This document shows positions 1 to 12,017 of a stretch of DNA of 64,000 nt, piece by piece (position 1 is the first letter of the stretch; every line of letters starts with the position of its first letter). The translations under genes were made by a program, and so were the position numbers. The stretch lies in assembly GCA_001695595.3 (NCBI GenBank), contig MBPM02000046.1, forward strand, positions 372,001 to 436,000, in the 5' to 3' direction. The notes below the pieces were generated by a model. The model was not told where the DNA came from and ran no database searches. It worked only from the letters and a program-made list of their open reading frames with translations. This stretch comes from Plasmopara viticola (lineage: Eukaryota; Oomycota; Peronosporomycetes; Peronosporales; Peronosporaceae).

Positions 1-913
1 GGATACGCAAACGCAAATCCTCGTGACGCGGTCCGTGCAAACATCCCGCGAATCCGGCACGCAAATGGCTCGTCGGGATTTACTACTGGACGAAGCCTAT
101 GACCGCTATGTCACTGCACGATCGTATGTTGATTCGTACCAATTCAAGCAACGCCAAGAGGACGCTGTTCTTTTCCTGCAACGAATGTGGCGTGGGTATC
201 AAGCTCGTCATATGGTCTTGAACCTCCGCGACCAACGTCGTCGACAGAAGGAAAGATTTGCCATGGCAAAGCGGCAACATCAAGCACAAGAGAGCGCTCG
301 GCAACGTCGGGACATTGCTCGTCGGATGCATCCAACCTCTGCCATGGACTTTGAGATTCTGTACAATGAATTGGCCAAGTGGCGACAAGATGAAGGCCAC
401 AAGATCCGCAACTTGCAATTGGATGGGGCCGAACGACAACGTGCCATGGATGGTATTTTAACCAAAGAAACAAAGTTATTGCAAACCATTGACCGGTTGA
501 AAGCCACGGCTACGGATGCAAATCGAAAGCAGCGGATTGATGCAATGCTGAACTTTTTGGCACGGCCGAAACAGTGGCAAATGCGTGACGGTGCCATTAA
601 AGAGGTACACACCCCGTTTACTGTGCGGGCTAAAGAGTTGATGGAGCTGTACCATGGGTTACGGACACCGCTCAGTTCGGTAGACGAGCGCCTCGAGATG
701 TTGCTTCACGTGAAGTGGACCGTCCAAGAGTTTGAGTGTGCGTTGACACGGGAAGTGATCGAGCTCATTGATCGGGAAGCAGATATGTTGAGTCGTGGAC
801 GGAAGGAGCAAAGCCTCGAAGGATTGCGGAAACGCCTGACGAATCTGTTTTTACAATTTATTGAGACTCCCGAATTTAATCCAGAGGTGACGGCACTGAA
901 GCAGGCGCGGTAG
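1..913 (+). CDS. IQUB: IQUB homologue, 3' part (copy 1, 5' end outside the window)
   Basis: The frame is open from base 2 to a TAG at 911-913. Numbering from the first ATG (23), an IQ motif LQRMWRGYQAR lies at residues 52-62. The C-terminal half carries blocks I recognise from IQ and ubiquitin-like domain-containing protein (IQUB), for example REVIELIDREADMLSRGRKE, followed by the Arg/Leu-rich EGLRKRL segment and the ending NPEV. The family is axonemal (radial-spoke associated in mammals) and binds calmodulin through the IQ motif. The ubiquitin-like N terminus would lie left of the window. ATG 23 is probably internal, because the upstream DTQTQIL stretch belongs to the protein. This is the only one of three copies without a stop in the region seen. 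It may be functional or a young fragment; its 3' flank joins the backbone repeat at about 1045, as in copy 3. Confidence 0.75.
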   Translation, partial: DTQTQILVTRSVQTSRESGTQMARRDLLLDEAYDRYVTARSYVDSYQFKQRQEDAVLFLQRMWRGYQARHMVLNLRDQRRRQKERFAMAKRQHQAQESARQRRDIARRMHPTSAMDFEILYNELAKWRQDEGHKIRNLQLDGAERQRAMDGILTKETKLLQTIDRLKATATDANRKQRIDAMLNFLARPKQWQMRDGAIKEVHTPFTVRAKELMELYHGLRTPLSSVDERLEMLLHVKWTVQEFECALTREVIELIDREADMLSRGRKEQSLEGLRKRLTNLFLQFIETPEFNPEVTALKQAR

Positions 914-3394
914 ATCGGTGTCACTGACGCGAGGGAGCCATGGTATTGAAGGGACTCACCAATGTGCGAGTTCTGTGGCTTAACATTCAGTAACTATCGC
1001 TGCAAGCAGTCACCAAACACTTTTGAGCTAGGTGACCGCCTCGTCCCTGGGTTCGCTCACTGCTCGACAATCTTTGACGTCAAAGGGTGCTAGCATTTGC
1101 AAAAGTTAAACACCACGGCCATATTTGAATGATAGCCATCTTGTGAGTCCAACTTTGTATCATTTTTAAGACCTCACGTCACAAAATCCTTGGAAAAAAG
1201 AGTGGTGCGAGAGTTCGAAAGGCAGCAAAGCATGTGCGCCTGGACCTCTGTAGAAATAATCTCTCAACCGAACAAAGGCTAGCGAAAAGTCCCATTATAC
1301 GTGGCATACTTTGCGTCAAAAGTTTTGCTTGGTGGCTTGAATAATCAAATGGAATTGTTTTCTGAAAAAAATGATTATGAGACTAATGGAAAAATAAATC
1401 AACTGATTTGATTGTGCAGGCCAACTTGAAAGAACAGAAGATTAGTCTTGTAACTAAAACTGTGACATGTACGTACATTACGGCTTACGTCATTGCAGTA
1501 GATACGCGCACTCTGAGCTGTAGACGAAATCTTCAGTGTAGATTGGCGGTTTGTTGGCTGACTGTCAAAGGCATCTCGAATTTGCTTCACTTCTTCAAGA
1601 GTATGTGTAAAATAATTTAATTTTTTTTGGAATCTCGAATCCTTTGCCAGAGAGTTAAACATGTCTTGCTTGCATGGTTTTAAGGGCCAAATTGCCAATT
1701 TTCGCGATTGGCTTACTTTGCAAAGCACCTAAAAATAAAATAATTTGCCCTCTCTTCGGCTGTGGTAGCTTTTTCTCGAAATTTCCCTCAAAGACGCTAA
1801 GACTCTTGACTGACACCCCCGGTCCGCGACTGTCGGTGCTAGTCGTATACTCTCATCAAAGCACTTGCAGCTCGCTTGCATTATGGGCTGCCCAGAAGGC
1901 ATGAAAAGCAATTTGCTATCATATTAGCATGACTTAAACCGGGACATCATACTTGAGTGCGCTAGCCTTGCCAAAAGTTCAAACGGACCCTCTTTAAACA
2001 CACAAGGAGCAGCGTCGAATTGACTGCAAGAAGGACTTATAATTGGTACCGACCAGACTTAAAGTGTAAACTTGAATGAGTTATCGCTCAAATTGCGATT
2101 AAAGTCTCGCTTTTTTGGCTCGACACAATGGACGGGCTTCAAGTGCGCCTGGACCTATGGACGCCAATTTCTCAATAAGCACTACTTGAACAAGAAGTAC
2201 AATGTGTACGTGCTATACTATCGTTGGCAGCGACCTATAATTTATAGAGTTTGCATGGTAGGTGTTATCAAGAATGTGCATGGTGTAGCTATTTGAAAAT
2301 TTGATTTGGTTTTCAAGATAATTTTCAATCTAAGATAAAAAACCCGAATTATTTTCTACGAGAAAAGTATCTAAAACAAGCAGAAACTGAATTTGTGTCG
2401 TCAACGTTTTATTGTCTCATTTGATGCAGAAGCCTTTTAACGTGTCGAACACTGCCACCGAATCTGACCACTGGGTGAGAGCGAAATAAAGTACTTATAA
2501 GCACATTGTTCACGAAACAAAGACCGCAGCTTCTCCTTTGTACAAGCAACTCGTCGGCTGCATATTGTCCTTGTCATTTTCCCAGCCTAGATCAGCGGCG
2601 TAAATCGTAGTGTTCAGGCTGTGGAAACAGGAGGAGAACAATGCTGCCAAGTGTCTGGATCGTACTAAGAAAAATTATGCGAGCGTCTGTGTTGTTTGAT
2701 CGTGCCTGATTGCTATTCTAAAAGCTACAACGGCCTAGTGCTGAAGACAATAGCAATTTGGTCGGCCGTGTCTGTGGACTTTCGTTCGCTTTCTTGTATT
2801 TTAATATCAGAAGCTTCGTTCTATCAGCGGATTTTTTACACTCGATCGTTGACAAGATAACACTAGAACTATAACGTCACTCATCACCAGCGATAGGTCA
2901 AAATGGAAATCGCCGGTCTTGTTTATATTGGACGCGGCGAGGCGACAAAATGTCTGTCACATCGTAAAGAGTAGATCATGGGGCGACGTGTTACGGTTGT
3001 CGGGGACAATGAGCGCAGACAAGTTGACTTTGTGGTCCGTTAAAACAATCGTAGAGTCATTTATCAAATTGGCATCTAAGATCTTTGAAAAAGAAAAGAC
3101 TCCGTGCAAATTAAAACCTTCAGAAACTTTTCGTACGCTGTCGAAGTCGCATTTAGATCATTGAACGCCCGTCTTCGAGAAAAATCTTGTGAAGAAAGGC
3201 AAAAGAAGACAGGGAAATATTTAAAACACGAGCACTTTATTAAAACATTGCATCGTAATGTCCTTTGTTCGTGATGGAGTTTCAAGCTGCGGCACAAATT
3301 CGCTAGCGAGTCTCCCTTTTTTCGGCAAGTATGATACTTGAGTATTTGTACAAGAAACACTACCGAATCGCTTATAAAAAGTGAGCAAAAATAC
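914..3394. repeat. Old diverged copy of the backbone inverted-repeat unit
   Basis: 914-1045 is IQUB 3' flank. From about 1045 the sequence is the reverse complement of the right-arm outer region seen at 30430-30630, including the same GACGTCAAAG and GTGCTAGCATTTGC stretches. 1960-2300 resembles the start of a left arm. 2400-3394 matches the unit centre (28750-29350 and 22580-23050). Indels and stops are frequent and I see no coding gene. Its continuation lies at 7799, beyond the Copia insertion. Confidence 0.7.
1755..1840 (-). pseudogene. Remnant of a small secreted-peptide gene (mature half only)
   Basis: The reverse complement aligns with the downstream half of the peptide gene at 9652-9807: the conserved AGCCGAAGA and CTT.G.GTC pattern is recognisable, followed upstream by a degraded stretch. 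The signal-peptide half is not recognisable. It is too decayed to give a product. Confidence 0.4.
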
Positions 3395-3540
3395 TGTTAA
3401 GTAGAAAGTACAAACCGAAGTGAATATATTTATATTGACCAATGAACGGCTACAATATGTAATCACTAACTGTAACGCACTTGTAAATACTGTGAAGCCA
3501 TTCACCTGTTCAACATGCATTCAGCGGTGTAATTTTAACA
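3395..3540 (-). repeat. LTR of Copia A (3' LTR)
   Basis: 146 bp, starts TGTTAAGTAGAAAG and ends GTGTAATTTTAACA as read on the plus strand. It is homologous to the 146-bp LTRs at 42860, 46638, 50952, 51638, 53190 and 57503. The adjacent CTCCCACTCACCGC is the complement of the purine-rich tract expected before a 3' LTR. Confidence 0.92.
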
Positions 3541-3553
3541 CTCCCACTCACCG

Positions 3554-6500
3554 CTAATGCTGTGTATCCTTTGTTGCTGACTTGGTCGTGATTCCGGAGG
3601 CTTCGCGCAAATACTTAAGCATCTTGGTTTCAACAGCCTTCGTCAGCATATCTGCAAGCTGACTCTTCGTGTCGATATATTCGATCTTCAACAGTCCTTC
3701 TGTGGCACTTGATGTCCACATGCTTCGTCCTAGCATGGTATCCAGCGTTATTGGCCAACGCAATAGCACTTTGGTTGTCTTTTCAAACCTGTGTGCCTTC
3801 GTCTTGCTCGTGACCCATGTCCTTTAGCATTGCTCGCGTCCAAAGAACTTCTTGTGTGCATAAACCGAGAGCCATATACTCAACTTTTGCTGAGCTCAGC
3901 GCAACTGTCCGCTGGTACTTCGACTTAAATTCCACTGGTGCGCTTGCAATCATGACCATAATTTCCGAGACTGAGCGTCTGTCATCCGTGTTGCTACCCC
4001 AATCTGCATTCGAGAATGCTTTGACCGCACCGCTTCCACTTCCTCGGTAGATGATATCGATTTGACGCGTGGTCTTCGGATACCGCACTATTCGAATTGC
4101 TGCGTTCCAATATTGTAGTCCTGGGTTTTCCAGAAAACGTGATAGCTGTGTCACCACGTAAGTAATATCAGGCCGAGTGCATATCGTTATGTACAGCAAG
4201 CATCCAATAAAAGAGTGCTAAGGCTTTGATCGTATTGTCGACCGTCCCTCTTCCGTTGTGGGTGACTGCTTTGACGACAGCTTCAATCCTGATACGCAAG
4301 GGTTTTCAGCACTCTTGGCATCTTGTTGACCGAATCGCTTGACCACGTCATCGATGTAGCGAGTCTGTTTGATCGTTAATATTCCAGCTGACCTGTCGTG
4401 ATCAATTTTCATACCCAAAAAAACTTCTGCCCCACCAAGCTCCTTCATCTTAAAAGCATTCTTGAGTACTCCCTTCACTTGATTTAGTTCTTCTTGCTTC
4501 TTGCTGCGATAATCAAGTCATCCACATATAGTCCAACGTAAGCAAAATCTTCTTTAGTGCTCTTGACATAAACATTGATCTGCTCCGCAACTCTTAAAGC
4601 CATTTCTGACGAAAACGCGATGAATTGTCTTGTTCCAGGCACTCGCTGCTTGCTTCAGTCCGTAAATAGCCTTGTTCAGTTGACATATGTATCCTTGATC
4701 ATTGTCGACACCAAGCGGAACTTCTATAAAAACGTTATCCGTCAACACGCTATTGAGAAAAGCCGTGTCGACGTCCAGCTGTTCCATTTGATAGTCGCAT
4801 TCAACACATACCGCGAGAATTATTCGGATCGAATGCATGTTGGCAACCGGGAAATAAGTCTCGAAAAAGTCAACGCCATACTTCTGCTTGAAACCTTTCG
4901 CGACCAGTCGTGCCTTATATCGCACAATAGCGCCATTCTGATCACACTTTTTGGCAAATACCCATCGTGATCCAATTGTGCGTCCGATCTTTCCTCGTGG
5001 CTTCAATGTCCACGTTTGATTCTCTTCATTAGAGCGAAGCTCAGCATCCACTGCTTCACGCCATTTTATTTCATCATCGCTTGCCATTGCTTGAGCATAC
5101 GTAATCGGTGATCCGAGACATCGTCAATACGCACAGCGTAGGCAAAACTGGCTTCCGCAATTACTCCATATTCGTCAATTCTAGCACGCTTTGGAGTCGG
5201 TGGGCCCTCACTGCTTTCTGTTAACTCTCCACCATCGAAGCCGTTTCTTAGCATTAGCACTGGCTCACGTCTTATTCGCGTTCGCTCCACTTCAGGCCGA
5301 AACACCAAACGATCTTCTTGTTGCACTTGGGAAGGTAAATGATACTCAAGCTTGTTTCGTACAGGGCTCTCACAAGGCATTAGCCACTGTACAACGGCGT
5401 TTGGCGTCCGATCCACATCATCCATATCGACATCCTCGACTGTCTCTTCGGCAGCTCCCATGGGATCGTCCGGAACTGACTGTCGATCCACTTGATGCTG
5501 AACATTGACTTCATCACCATCCTTAACTACTTGAACAATTGTTTCCGGCTTAAGCTCTTGCGTGTCGTAGATGCCGCCCACCTCACGCTCATCCAACTTT
5601 ACAGAGCGGTTCACTTTAATCTTGGCATTTTCCAAGTCAAACACGGGATAGCCCTTGACATTCTCTACATAGCCAAGAAACATTCACTTGAAGCTCTCAA
5701 ATTTCAATTTGGTCCGTTTCACATCGTCAATATGAGCGTAGCCTTGCGAACCAAATACGCGCAGGTGATCCATTCGAGGCTTCATCTTGAAGACTGGCTC
5801 ATACGGCGTGATGTCAGGATGGACCGTATTGCTGGATTTCATTAATTAAATAAACCGCTGTATTTACCGCTTCCGCCCACCATTCCGTCGAAACGCTCTT
5901 GTAGTGTAACATGCTGCGGGCTTTTTCCATAGTTGTCCTGTTCATACGCTCCGCCGCTTCGTTCTGCTGCGGGCTGTATGGGACGGAGCGCTGGTGTACA
6001 TTGCCGTTCTCTTGACATATTCCCGCCATTTTCTTGTTTACGAACTCGGTTCCGTTGTCGAATCACAAACATCTTAGTCGTGCACCCCACTGGTTTTCGT
6101 ATAACGTCAGGAACTCCTTGAACTTGCCAGCCACTTCACTCTTGCTCTTGATCAGAAAAAAATGCAGCATATCGTGAAACGTTATCCACAAACGTGAGAA
6201 TGTATTTGGCACCACCCTCCGAGATAGTTCTCATTGGCCCCATGACATCTGTGTGAACACGCTCCAACACACGTGTCGTCTTTGTCATTGAACGAGACGG
6301 AAACACCGTGACCGTCTGCTCGCCCTTCAAACACCCGGCACATAATATTTCCACACTTTGCTTGATAATTGGGATACCATTAGTATATCGCTGTGACCTG
6401 CTCAGCGCATCCTTGCTGGGGCTCCCCATTCGTGCATGCCAAAGCTTCCACTGGTTGACAGCTCCGGAATATTCAACGAGACATGCTTCTTCTTTTCCAC

Positions 6501-7595
6501 AGTCAAGAAAATACGACTTTCCAACTTCTGTGCCCGACGCAATTGCTTGCTTCTTGTTCCAATTGGCACATGACGAACACAGAAATTCCACACTTATGCC
6601 ACGCTCTGCCAGCTTGCCAACTGAGTCCGGGAATGTGCAGAACTACAACCATGCGAATCCTCATTTTGTTCAAATCAGTCAATTTTACCGTGCCGGCTCC
6701 TTTGAGAAGCAACCTCTTCCCGTCTGCAATCGTAACTTCAATGCTGGTTCTTAGGCCCTTGTAATGAAACAAGTCCTTCCTGTGTGGGGTCATGTGGGAA
6801 GTTGCTCCACTGGTAATCAGCCATCCTGATGACTTCCCTTCACCAACAGCAAACACCGTGTCGTCACTGTTGAATCTTTTACCGGTCGGGCAGTTCCGCT
6901 TCATGTGTCCAAACTGGTCACAGTTGAAGCACTTTCCCTTGAATCCGTTGTTATTGCGTGGAGGACAACCCTTTCGTCCATTGTCCCGTCCACCTTTCAA
7001 TCTTCTAACATTTCCATTTACGCGAAACGCTTTCTCTGTAGCTTCTTTCCTCTGCAGCTTCTCTGACTCTTTGAGTAGCTTCTTCTTGACTTCTATCAAC
7101 AAAAATGTCCCTTGCTTTTTCCACAATCGACGAAATCAAGTCGTACTCCGAACGTAGACTGCTGAGGAGTACCACCAGCTGGCGTGACTCATCAATTTGC
7201 TCCAGCGTAGTCTGTAGTCCCACTACTAGCTCGTCAAAAGTGTCCAGATGCTCTGCCATGCTTGTTCCACTTTCCATCTTGAACTCATGTAGTCGACGAG
7301 TCATCACAACACGATTGTGAAGAGTCGAGCGATTGCAGAAATCGTGGAGGGTTCCCCACGCCTCCATAGCACGCGTAGCCGACCGACTCTTGGTCTGGTG
7401 CTGGATCTCAACGCCTTAAGCAATGATGCCTAGCGCCTTGGCGTTATTAACAAGCCACGCCTCCGTGATGTTCTTCTCTTCCTTGACGGCCATGATGTGT
7501 CCCAGGAGACCCTTCCGCGCCAGTATCATCCTCATGATAAACTGCCAGTGGTGCTAGTTACCACTTCCTAGGAAGACTTCGGTGGGCTTGTTCAT
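3554..7595 (-). pseudogene. Copia gag-pol relic
   Basis: Read right to left, the pieces are: the gag start (ATG at 7593-7595), a zinc knuckle CFNCDQFGHMKRNC, a protease-like segment in which the DSGA motif reads TSGA, an integrase core ending in PYSPQQNEAAERMNR, a reverse transcriptase with YVDDL near 4520, and RNase H to 3554. At least eight frame breaks or stops separate them, so no polyprotein can be made. Domain order and sequence are those of Copia (Pseudoviridae-type) elements. The loss of the protease aspartate and the integrase breaks show it is not autonomous. Confidence 0.9.
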
Positions 7596-7645
7596 ATTGG
7601 GCGAGAACGGTGCTTGAGAAGGAAGTCTTGTTGCGGCTGTTAATC

Positions 7646-7793
7646 TGTTAAGTAGAAAGTAAAAACCGAAGTAAATATACATTTATATCGACCGATGAAC
7701 GGCTACCATATGTAATTACTAACTGTAACGTACTTGTAAATGCTGGGAAGCCATTCACATGTTCCACATGCATTCAGCGGTGTAATCTTAACG
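7646..7793 (-). repeat. LTR of Copia A (5' LTR)
   Basis: 148 bp, partner of 3395-3540, with a 2-bp insertion in the A/T stretch. The last base has mutated, so the terminal CA now reads CG. The flanking AATAC follows at once. Confidence 0.88.
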
Positions 7794-7798
7794 AATAC

Positions 7799-9580
7799 TG
7801 TGATTCATTCTGCTGCTCAACCTTCTTATCGCTCCACGTACCAGACAGGTTTTGGAAACGATTGTTTCTCAAGAACAATTAAATACTCGGTGATGGTCGC
7901 AATATTTTAAACCGCATCACAAATGGTCGGACATGCTTCTTTGTCGAATCTACACTTTGAAATCGGTCTTGAACATTTAGTACGATGCGAAACTTCACCT
8001 TGACAGTACATGCCACACTGACACTTTTAAGTGCACGTTTGCTGCGATCACGAAATCATGAGTAAGACCGATGGTCACTTGAGACATTTCGCACTTAGCA
8101 ATGGCTTGGGTAACTAAGACACATTTGCAAAGCGGATTAGTGATTGTTTCGGTAGGCGCAAACTTGACAGTGAACATTTGCCATCGCTATCGATTTCTAT
8201 TAACGTATGACAGACTTGATTGTACTGAATGTCTTTCATATGGGCTAGAGAATGATAACCAGCCATATTGCCCATTCACTACACTAGCAATAAGTTAACA
8301 ATACGAGCAGCAAAACCTTTGTCTTGACAACGAAGGTTGGAGCTAGGAATCGCAGCGGCAAAACTTCATAAGAAACGTGAAGGTTGTTGCCTTTTATCGG
8401 TTATCTGACGTTGCTTGCACCATTGCTCGTTACAATGTAGCATCACAATTCACCACGCTGAAGTGACTACTACCTTTTAAGAACTCGACAGCCCTGACTT
8501 GAGCTACGCTGTGTTCTTCGACAAGAGAACGTTTTTGTGCTAGTCAATCATTTGACTGACGAACCCCTACTGCACAGAAAAGCAGCCAACTTTACCTCAC
8601 GCCTTCTAAAACTCTCTGCTTCGTTATCCATATAAGCCAGGTATTGTCCACCCCCATTTGATAAATTTTTCTGCATTTTGTTGTATATTCTCGCTGCGTG
8701 AATGCACGGCTAAGAACGACTCAAATCCCAAACGATTAAGAACAACGTACTGGAATAAAAAGTCAGCCGTAAAGCTTTGCCAACTTCAGTTGCTGTCGAT
8801 TTAAAGCACGCTTAGTAAGATCGACGCGCTTTGTTGGCTGTACCATAGATCTAATCGCGAGGGCAACCTGATGATACACGAATCAGCACCCGTAAGTCCG
8901 ATTACTGCAGAATTATATACAGTTGTAAGAGTTTGGGAGCATGACATGTTCCAGAAATCGATAATGTAAATGAAATGTATATCACGATGGACCTCGATTG
9001 TCACTGCAAAATTGATTTTTGATCATAAACCGCTTCAAAAGGTTAACATTTCACCTAAACCCCTATGTTTATACAATTTGAGTCACTAGACAGGCGAGCA
9101 GTATAAAAAAGATTTGATTCATGAGCGACTGAGTCCCCGTTACATTATTTCGACTTGACAGCCAGCGGAATGGATCGTTCACGGGTCTTACTCCTAGAGT
9201 TGTTGTGCGATGCAATTGCATGATTCCTCCGAATTACAACCGGTAAGAAATAGCGTCCTTAGTAAACCAACAGTCGTCTAAATCATTGCGTCAGCTTTAG
9301 CAGCTGTACCACCTTTGAGATTTTGTTGACCGCTTCTAAAGTTGAACCGGGAGCGGAATTTTGATAGTAATATGCTGTAGAATTACAGCATCGTGCATTA
9401 GAGCACTATGTGTTAGACCCATCCAATGGCACTTCCATCGATCGACGAATAATTTAAAGGCTCTCACGAGCAAATTGATCGCCCTTAGGACTAGATTCGG
9501 ACGCACAACTGACTAGACGACAGCCGCGGGCTACTTTAAGTCACTTCGATAGTGTTATGAGACCGCAGCTTTATTTTGCA
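7799..9580. repeat. Backbone repeat, paralogous to 23060-24920
   Basis: The whole stretch aligns collinearly with 23060-24920, with many substitutions and small indels. It begins at the shared TCTGCTGCTCA and passes shared landmarks such as GCGGCAAAACTTCATA and the CATCGATCGACGAATAA-like segment. No open frame is shared by the two copies over a useful length, so I treat both as non-coding repeat. It continues the unit interrupted at 3394. Confidence 0.75.
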
Positions 9581-9619
9581 GTACTGGCAAGCTTTGAGTC
9601 CATCCCAGCACAACCATGT

Positions 9620-9634
9620 GCTCACTTTTTTTGC
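9620..9634 (+). promoter_or_regulatory. Inr/FPR-like core promoter before the 9652 peptide
   Basis: GCTCACTTTTTTTGC resembles the oomycete initiator plus flanking region (GCTCATTYYNCAWTTT). It lies 17 bp before the ATG, a typical short leader. The assignment is by motif only. Confidence 0.35.
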
Positions 9635-9651
9635 ACTCCAAGTAGTGAAGC

Positions 9652-9807
9652 ATGCGTCGATCGTGCGGTGTCGTGCTCATTCTAGCTCCATTCCTGTCCA
9701 CTAGTCACGGTATCGTTGGTGCCAGTAAAGGCTCTCGGCGTCGTCGAAGTAAACTCCAAGAGGTTTGTCGCAGCCGAAGAAAGAACGGCTTTGCCCATTG
9801 TTATTAA
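9652..9807 (+). CDS. Small secreted arginine-rich peptide, 51 aa (MRR family)
   Basis: The 51-codon frame starts MRRSCGVVLILAPFLSTSHG: a positively charged start, then a hydrophobic run VVLILAPFL and a small-residue end, the layout of a signal peptide with likely cleavage after SHG. The predicted mature part is about 31 residues, strongly basic with an RRRR run, plus two cysteines near the C terminus. The tetrabasic run could be a processing site for a Kex2-like protease; this is inference. The start is fixed by conservation of GTGAAGCATGCGTCG in all family copies. I do not recognise the family. It has no RXLR or LFLAK motif. It shares its signal peptide with the proline-rich peptides at 27982, 29913, 31549, 33467 and 58888 but has a different mature sequence. 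Confidence 0.55.
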   Translation: MRRSCGVVLILAPFLSTSHGIVGASKGSRRRRSKLQEVCRSRRKNGFAHCY

Positions 9808-10407
9808 TGAACTTAAAAGTAAGCCATTCACGAAATTGAGTCTCTGCCTCTTAAAGCGCAAAATGGACGCTCTGAAAGTGAGAGGATAAAAAAATGATTT
9901 TATACCACAGACGAAACCGCCATGACTACTTTTTATTGTGGGTGTGTAAAAGATTAATTATCCTTAAGATACAAATACAACCCCAAACACCTACCATGCA
10001 AACTTTTGATACTATCGGTCGCTGCTAACGAAAATATAGCACGTATTCATTGTACTTTCCGCTAGCGTTCGAGCGCTTGTTCAAGTAGTGCTTGTAGTGA
10101 CATTAACGACCATAGGAAGGCACACATAAAGCCGTCTAATGTGCCGAGTCAACTTTAATAATAATCTACCACAGGTCGAGCAATTACTCAGTCAAGTTTG
10201 CTTAATATAACTAAAAGGCCGTATTGCAGTGGATTCGACACTGCTTTTTGTGTGTTGAAAGAGAGTGAGTTTGAGCTTTTGGCAAGACTAGCGCACTGAA
10301 TAAGTTTAAAACATACTCGTTTAAATCTTACTCGTTAAAAAAATACTTGTTTTGAATTCGTCTGTAAGGAGTAGATCATGCTCAAATGCGCTAGCGCTGT
10401 CCAATAG

Positions 10408-10580
10408 ACTTAGAAAGCAATTTGTTATTATATTATCGAGACTCGAAATGCAATCTGTCATAATATTAGTCATTGCTGATTTGGACTTGAAAAGCAATTT
10501 GTTTTTACGTTGGTCATGCTAATTTAGACTTAAAAAGCAATTCATTATTGTAATAGTCATGCTATTATAGTCATGCTTGA
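10408..10580. repeat. Imperfect minisatellite, about four units
   Basis: A motif of about 45-55 bp built on GACTTAAAAAGCAATTTGTTATTATATTAGTCATGCT recurs in variable form. Single copies of the same motif occur at about 1902-1935 and 11510, so this is a local expansion of a backbone segment. Confidence 0.5.
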
Positions 10581-10654
10581 GTCTAATGGAATCAAACTTT
10601 GCTTTATAATGCAACCGAGCTGCAAGTGGTCTAATGAATTATACGACTACCACA

Positions 10655-10735
10655 GACAGTCACGGCACCGTGGGCGACAGTCAAGGCTCTCAGCTTCTTC
10701 GAAGTAAACTCCGTGAGAGAGCTGCCGCACCATAA
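10655..10735 (+). pseudogene. Remnant of the MRR secreted-peptide gene (mature half)
   Basis: Aligns with codons 19 onward of the 9652 gene (GTCACGG, then AAGGCTCTC and CGAAGTAAACTCC), but the signal-peptide half and ATG are replaced by unrelated sequence. No product is expected. Confidence 0.5.
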
Positions 10736-12017
10736 GAGAGGGCGCCTTATTTACATTTTTGGGGGTGCTTTGAAGAGTGAACCAATAGGAATAATTGACA
10801 TTTTGGCCTTTGGAACCATGCAAGCAAGACATGCTGACACTTCGATAGCCAAGGATCTATGAGAATTGCTGCTATGTTATAGTCGAAATAAAATTAAATC
10901 CTTTTTCAGTGGGCATTCTCGTGTAGAAGTATAACAAATCGCAGATGCCTTCAACAGTCAACAAACATACCGCCGGTCTACACAGACGATATCGTCTACA
11001 GCTACAAGTGCGTATCGACTGCAATGGAGTAAGCCGTAATGAGCGCAAATGTTTGTCCAGTTACTGCTTATGTAACACGACTAATATATCATTTGCTAGT
11101 TGGCTTACACATTCTAAGAAAACAATATTGCGGTCTCAGATTTACTTCAATTCCATTTAAAAGTACAACTTTTATTGCTCCCGACCGCCGCTTACGCATG
11201 TATGCCACGTACTATCGGACTTTTTGCTAGCGCATGTTCGGGTAAAGCACATCGAAAAATGAGTATCCACCCTCTTTTCAGTAACACATTAGTAATTCGA
11301 CATACGGTGAAGTCGTGACTTTAAAGTAACGTGATCAATGTATGTGAAATGCAGCGGTATCGAAGTGAAAGTGCTTGATTCTCGCGTGTGAGCACTGGCT
11401 TGTGGTAATGCCGTGCAACTCGTATACTCCCAGCAAACCACTTACGGTTCGTTAACATTATAAAGCAAAGTTGATATCTGTAACTTATAGTAATGTAGCC
11501 ACAAAACATAGAGAGCAATTTGGTACTTGCATGTCCGAAACGGGTTTAACATACCTGAGTGTGCTAGCCTTGCTGAAAATTCAAGCAGATTCTACCTCAA
11601 AACGCAAGGAGAAGCGTCAAATTCACTGCAGAACGGCTCTTTGATCGCTACTTACCATACTTAGAGTATAAACTTGACCAAGTCATTGCTTGCGGTACGG
11701 TTAAGTGCTATTGAAGTCTGCTTGATACACACAACGGGCTACATGTGCGCCTGGCGCTAGCGGGAACTTGGATAACAGGTGACAAGCTTTCGTTAGCAGC
11801 GATCGATAACATCAAAAATTGTGATTGGTAGCTATAACAAGACGAAATTGAATCTCAAACCGCACTGTTTTTATCCATACCAAAAGCAACAGATTTGAAT
11901 GGGTAAACCGACTTAGAAGAACAATATATTTCTTGTTACTAAAGCAGCACGATATTCCGGTTTGATTTCTCTTGAGCTTTGGCATGCAGCGTGGCAATGC
12001 CTTGCTTGCATCGTTTT

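Larger units (their letters stand above)
3395..7793 (-). mobile_element. Copia LTR retrotransposon A (degraded, family of 46638-51097)
   Basis: Two LTRs bound a 4.4-kb element flanked by the 5-bp duplication AATAC (3390-3394 and 7794-7798). LTRs and proteins match the intact element at 46638-51097, but the coding region is shredded and the LTRs differ at roughly 13 positions plus a 2-bp indel by eye, so it is an older insertion. The host sequence is backbone repeat. An empty version of the same site is visible at 23045-23070, where the paralogous sequence runs through the AATAC uninterrupted. Confidence 0.92.
9808..12017. repeat. Backbone repeat, old copy with no intact gene
   Basis: 9960-10130 corresponds to 27230-27350. 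10930-11110 is an inverted match of 1450-1620. 11520-11760 corresponds to the right-to-left junction at 30960-31200, and 11770-11900 to left-arm sequence. No open frame beyond about 80 codons is present and none is conserved between copies. It holds the minisatellite at 10408 and a peptide remnant at 10655. Confidence 0.65.

Noticed and set aside
83..473. Minus-strand ORFs of 109-118 codons over the IQUB copies
   Set aside because: They lie opposite a clearly conserved coding frame and are not conserved as proteins among the three copies.
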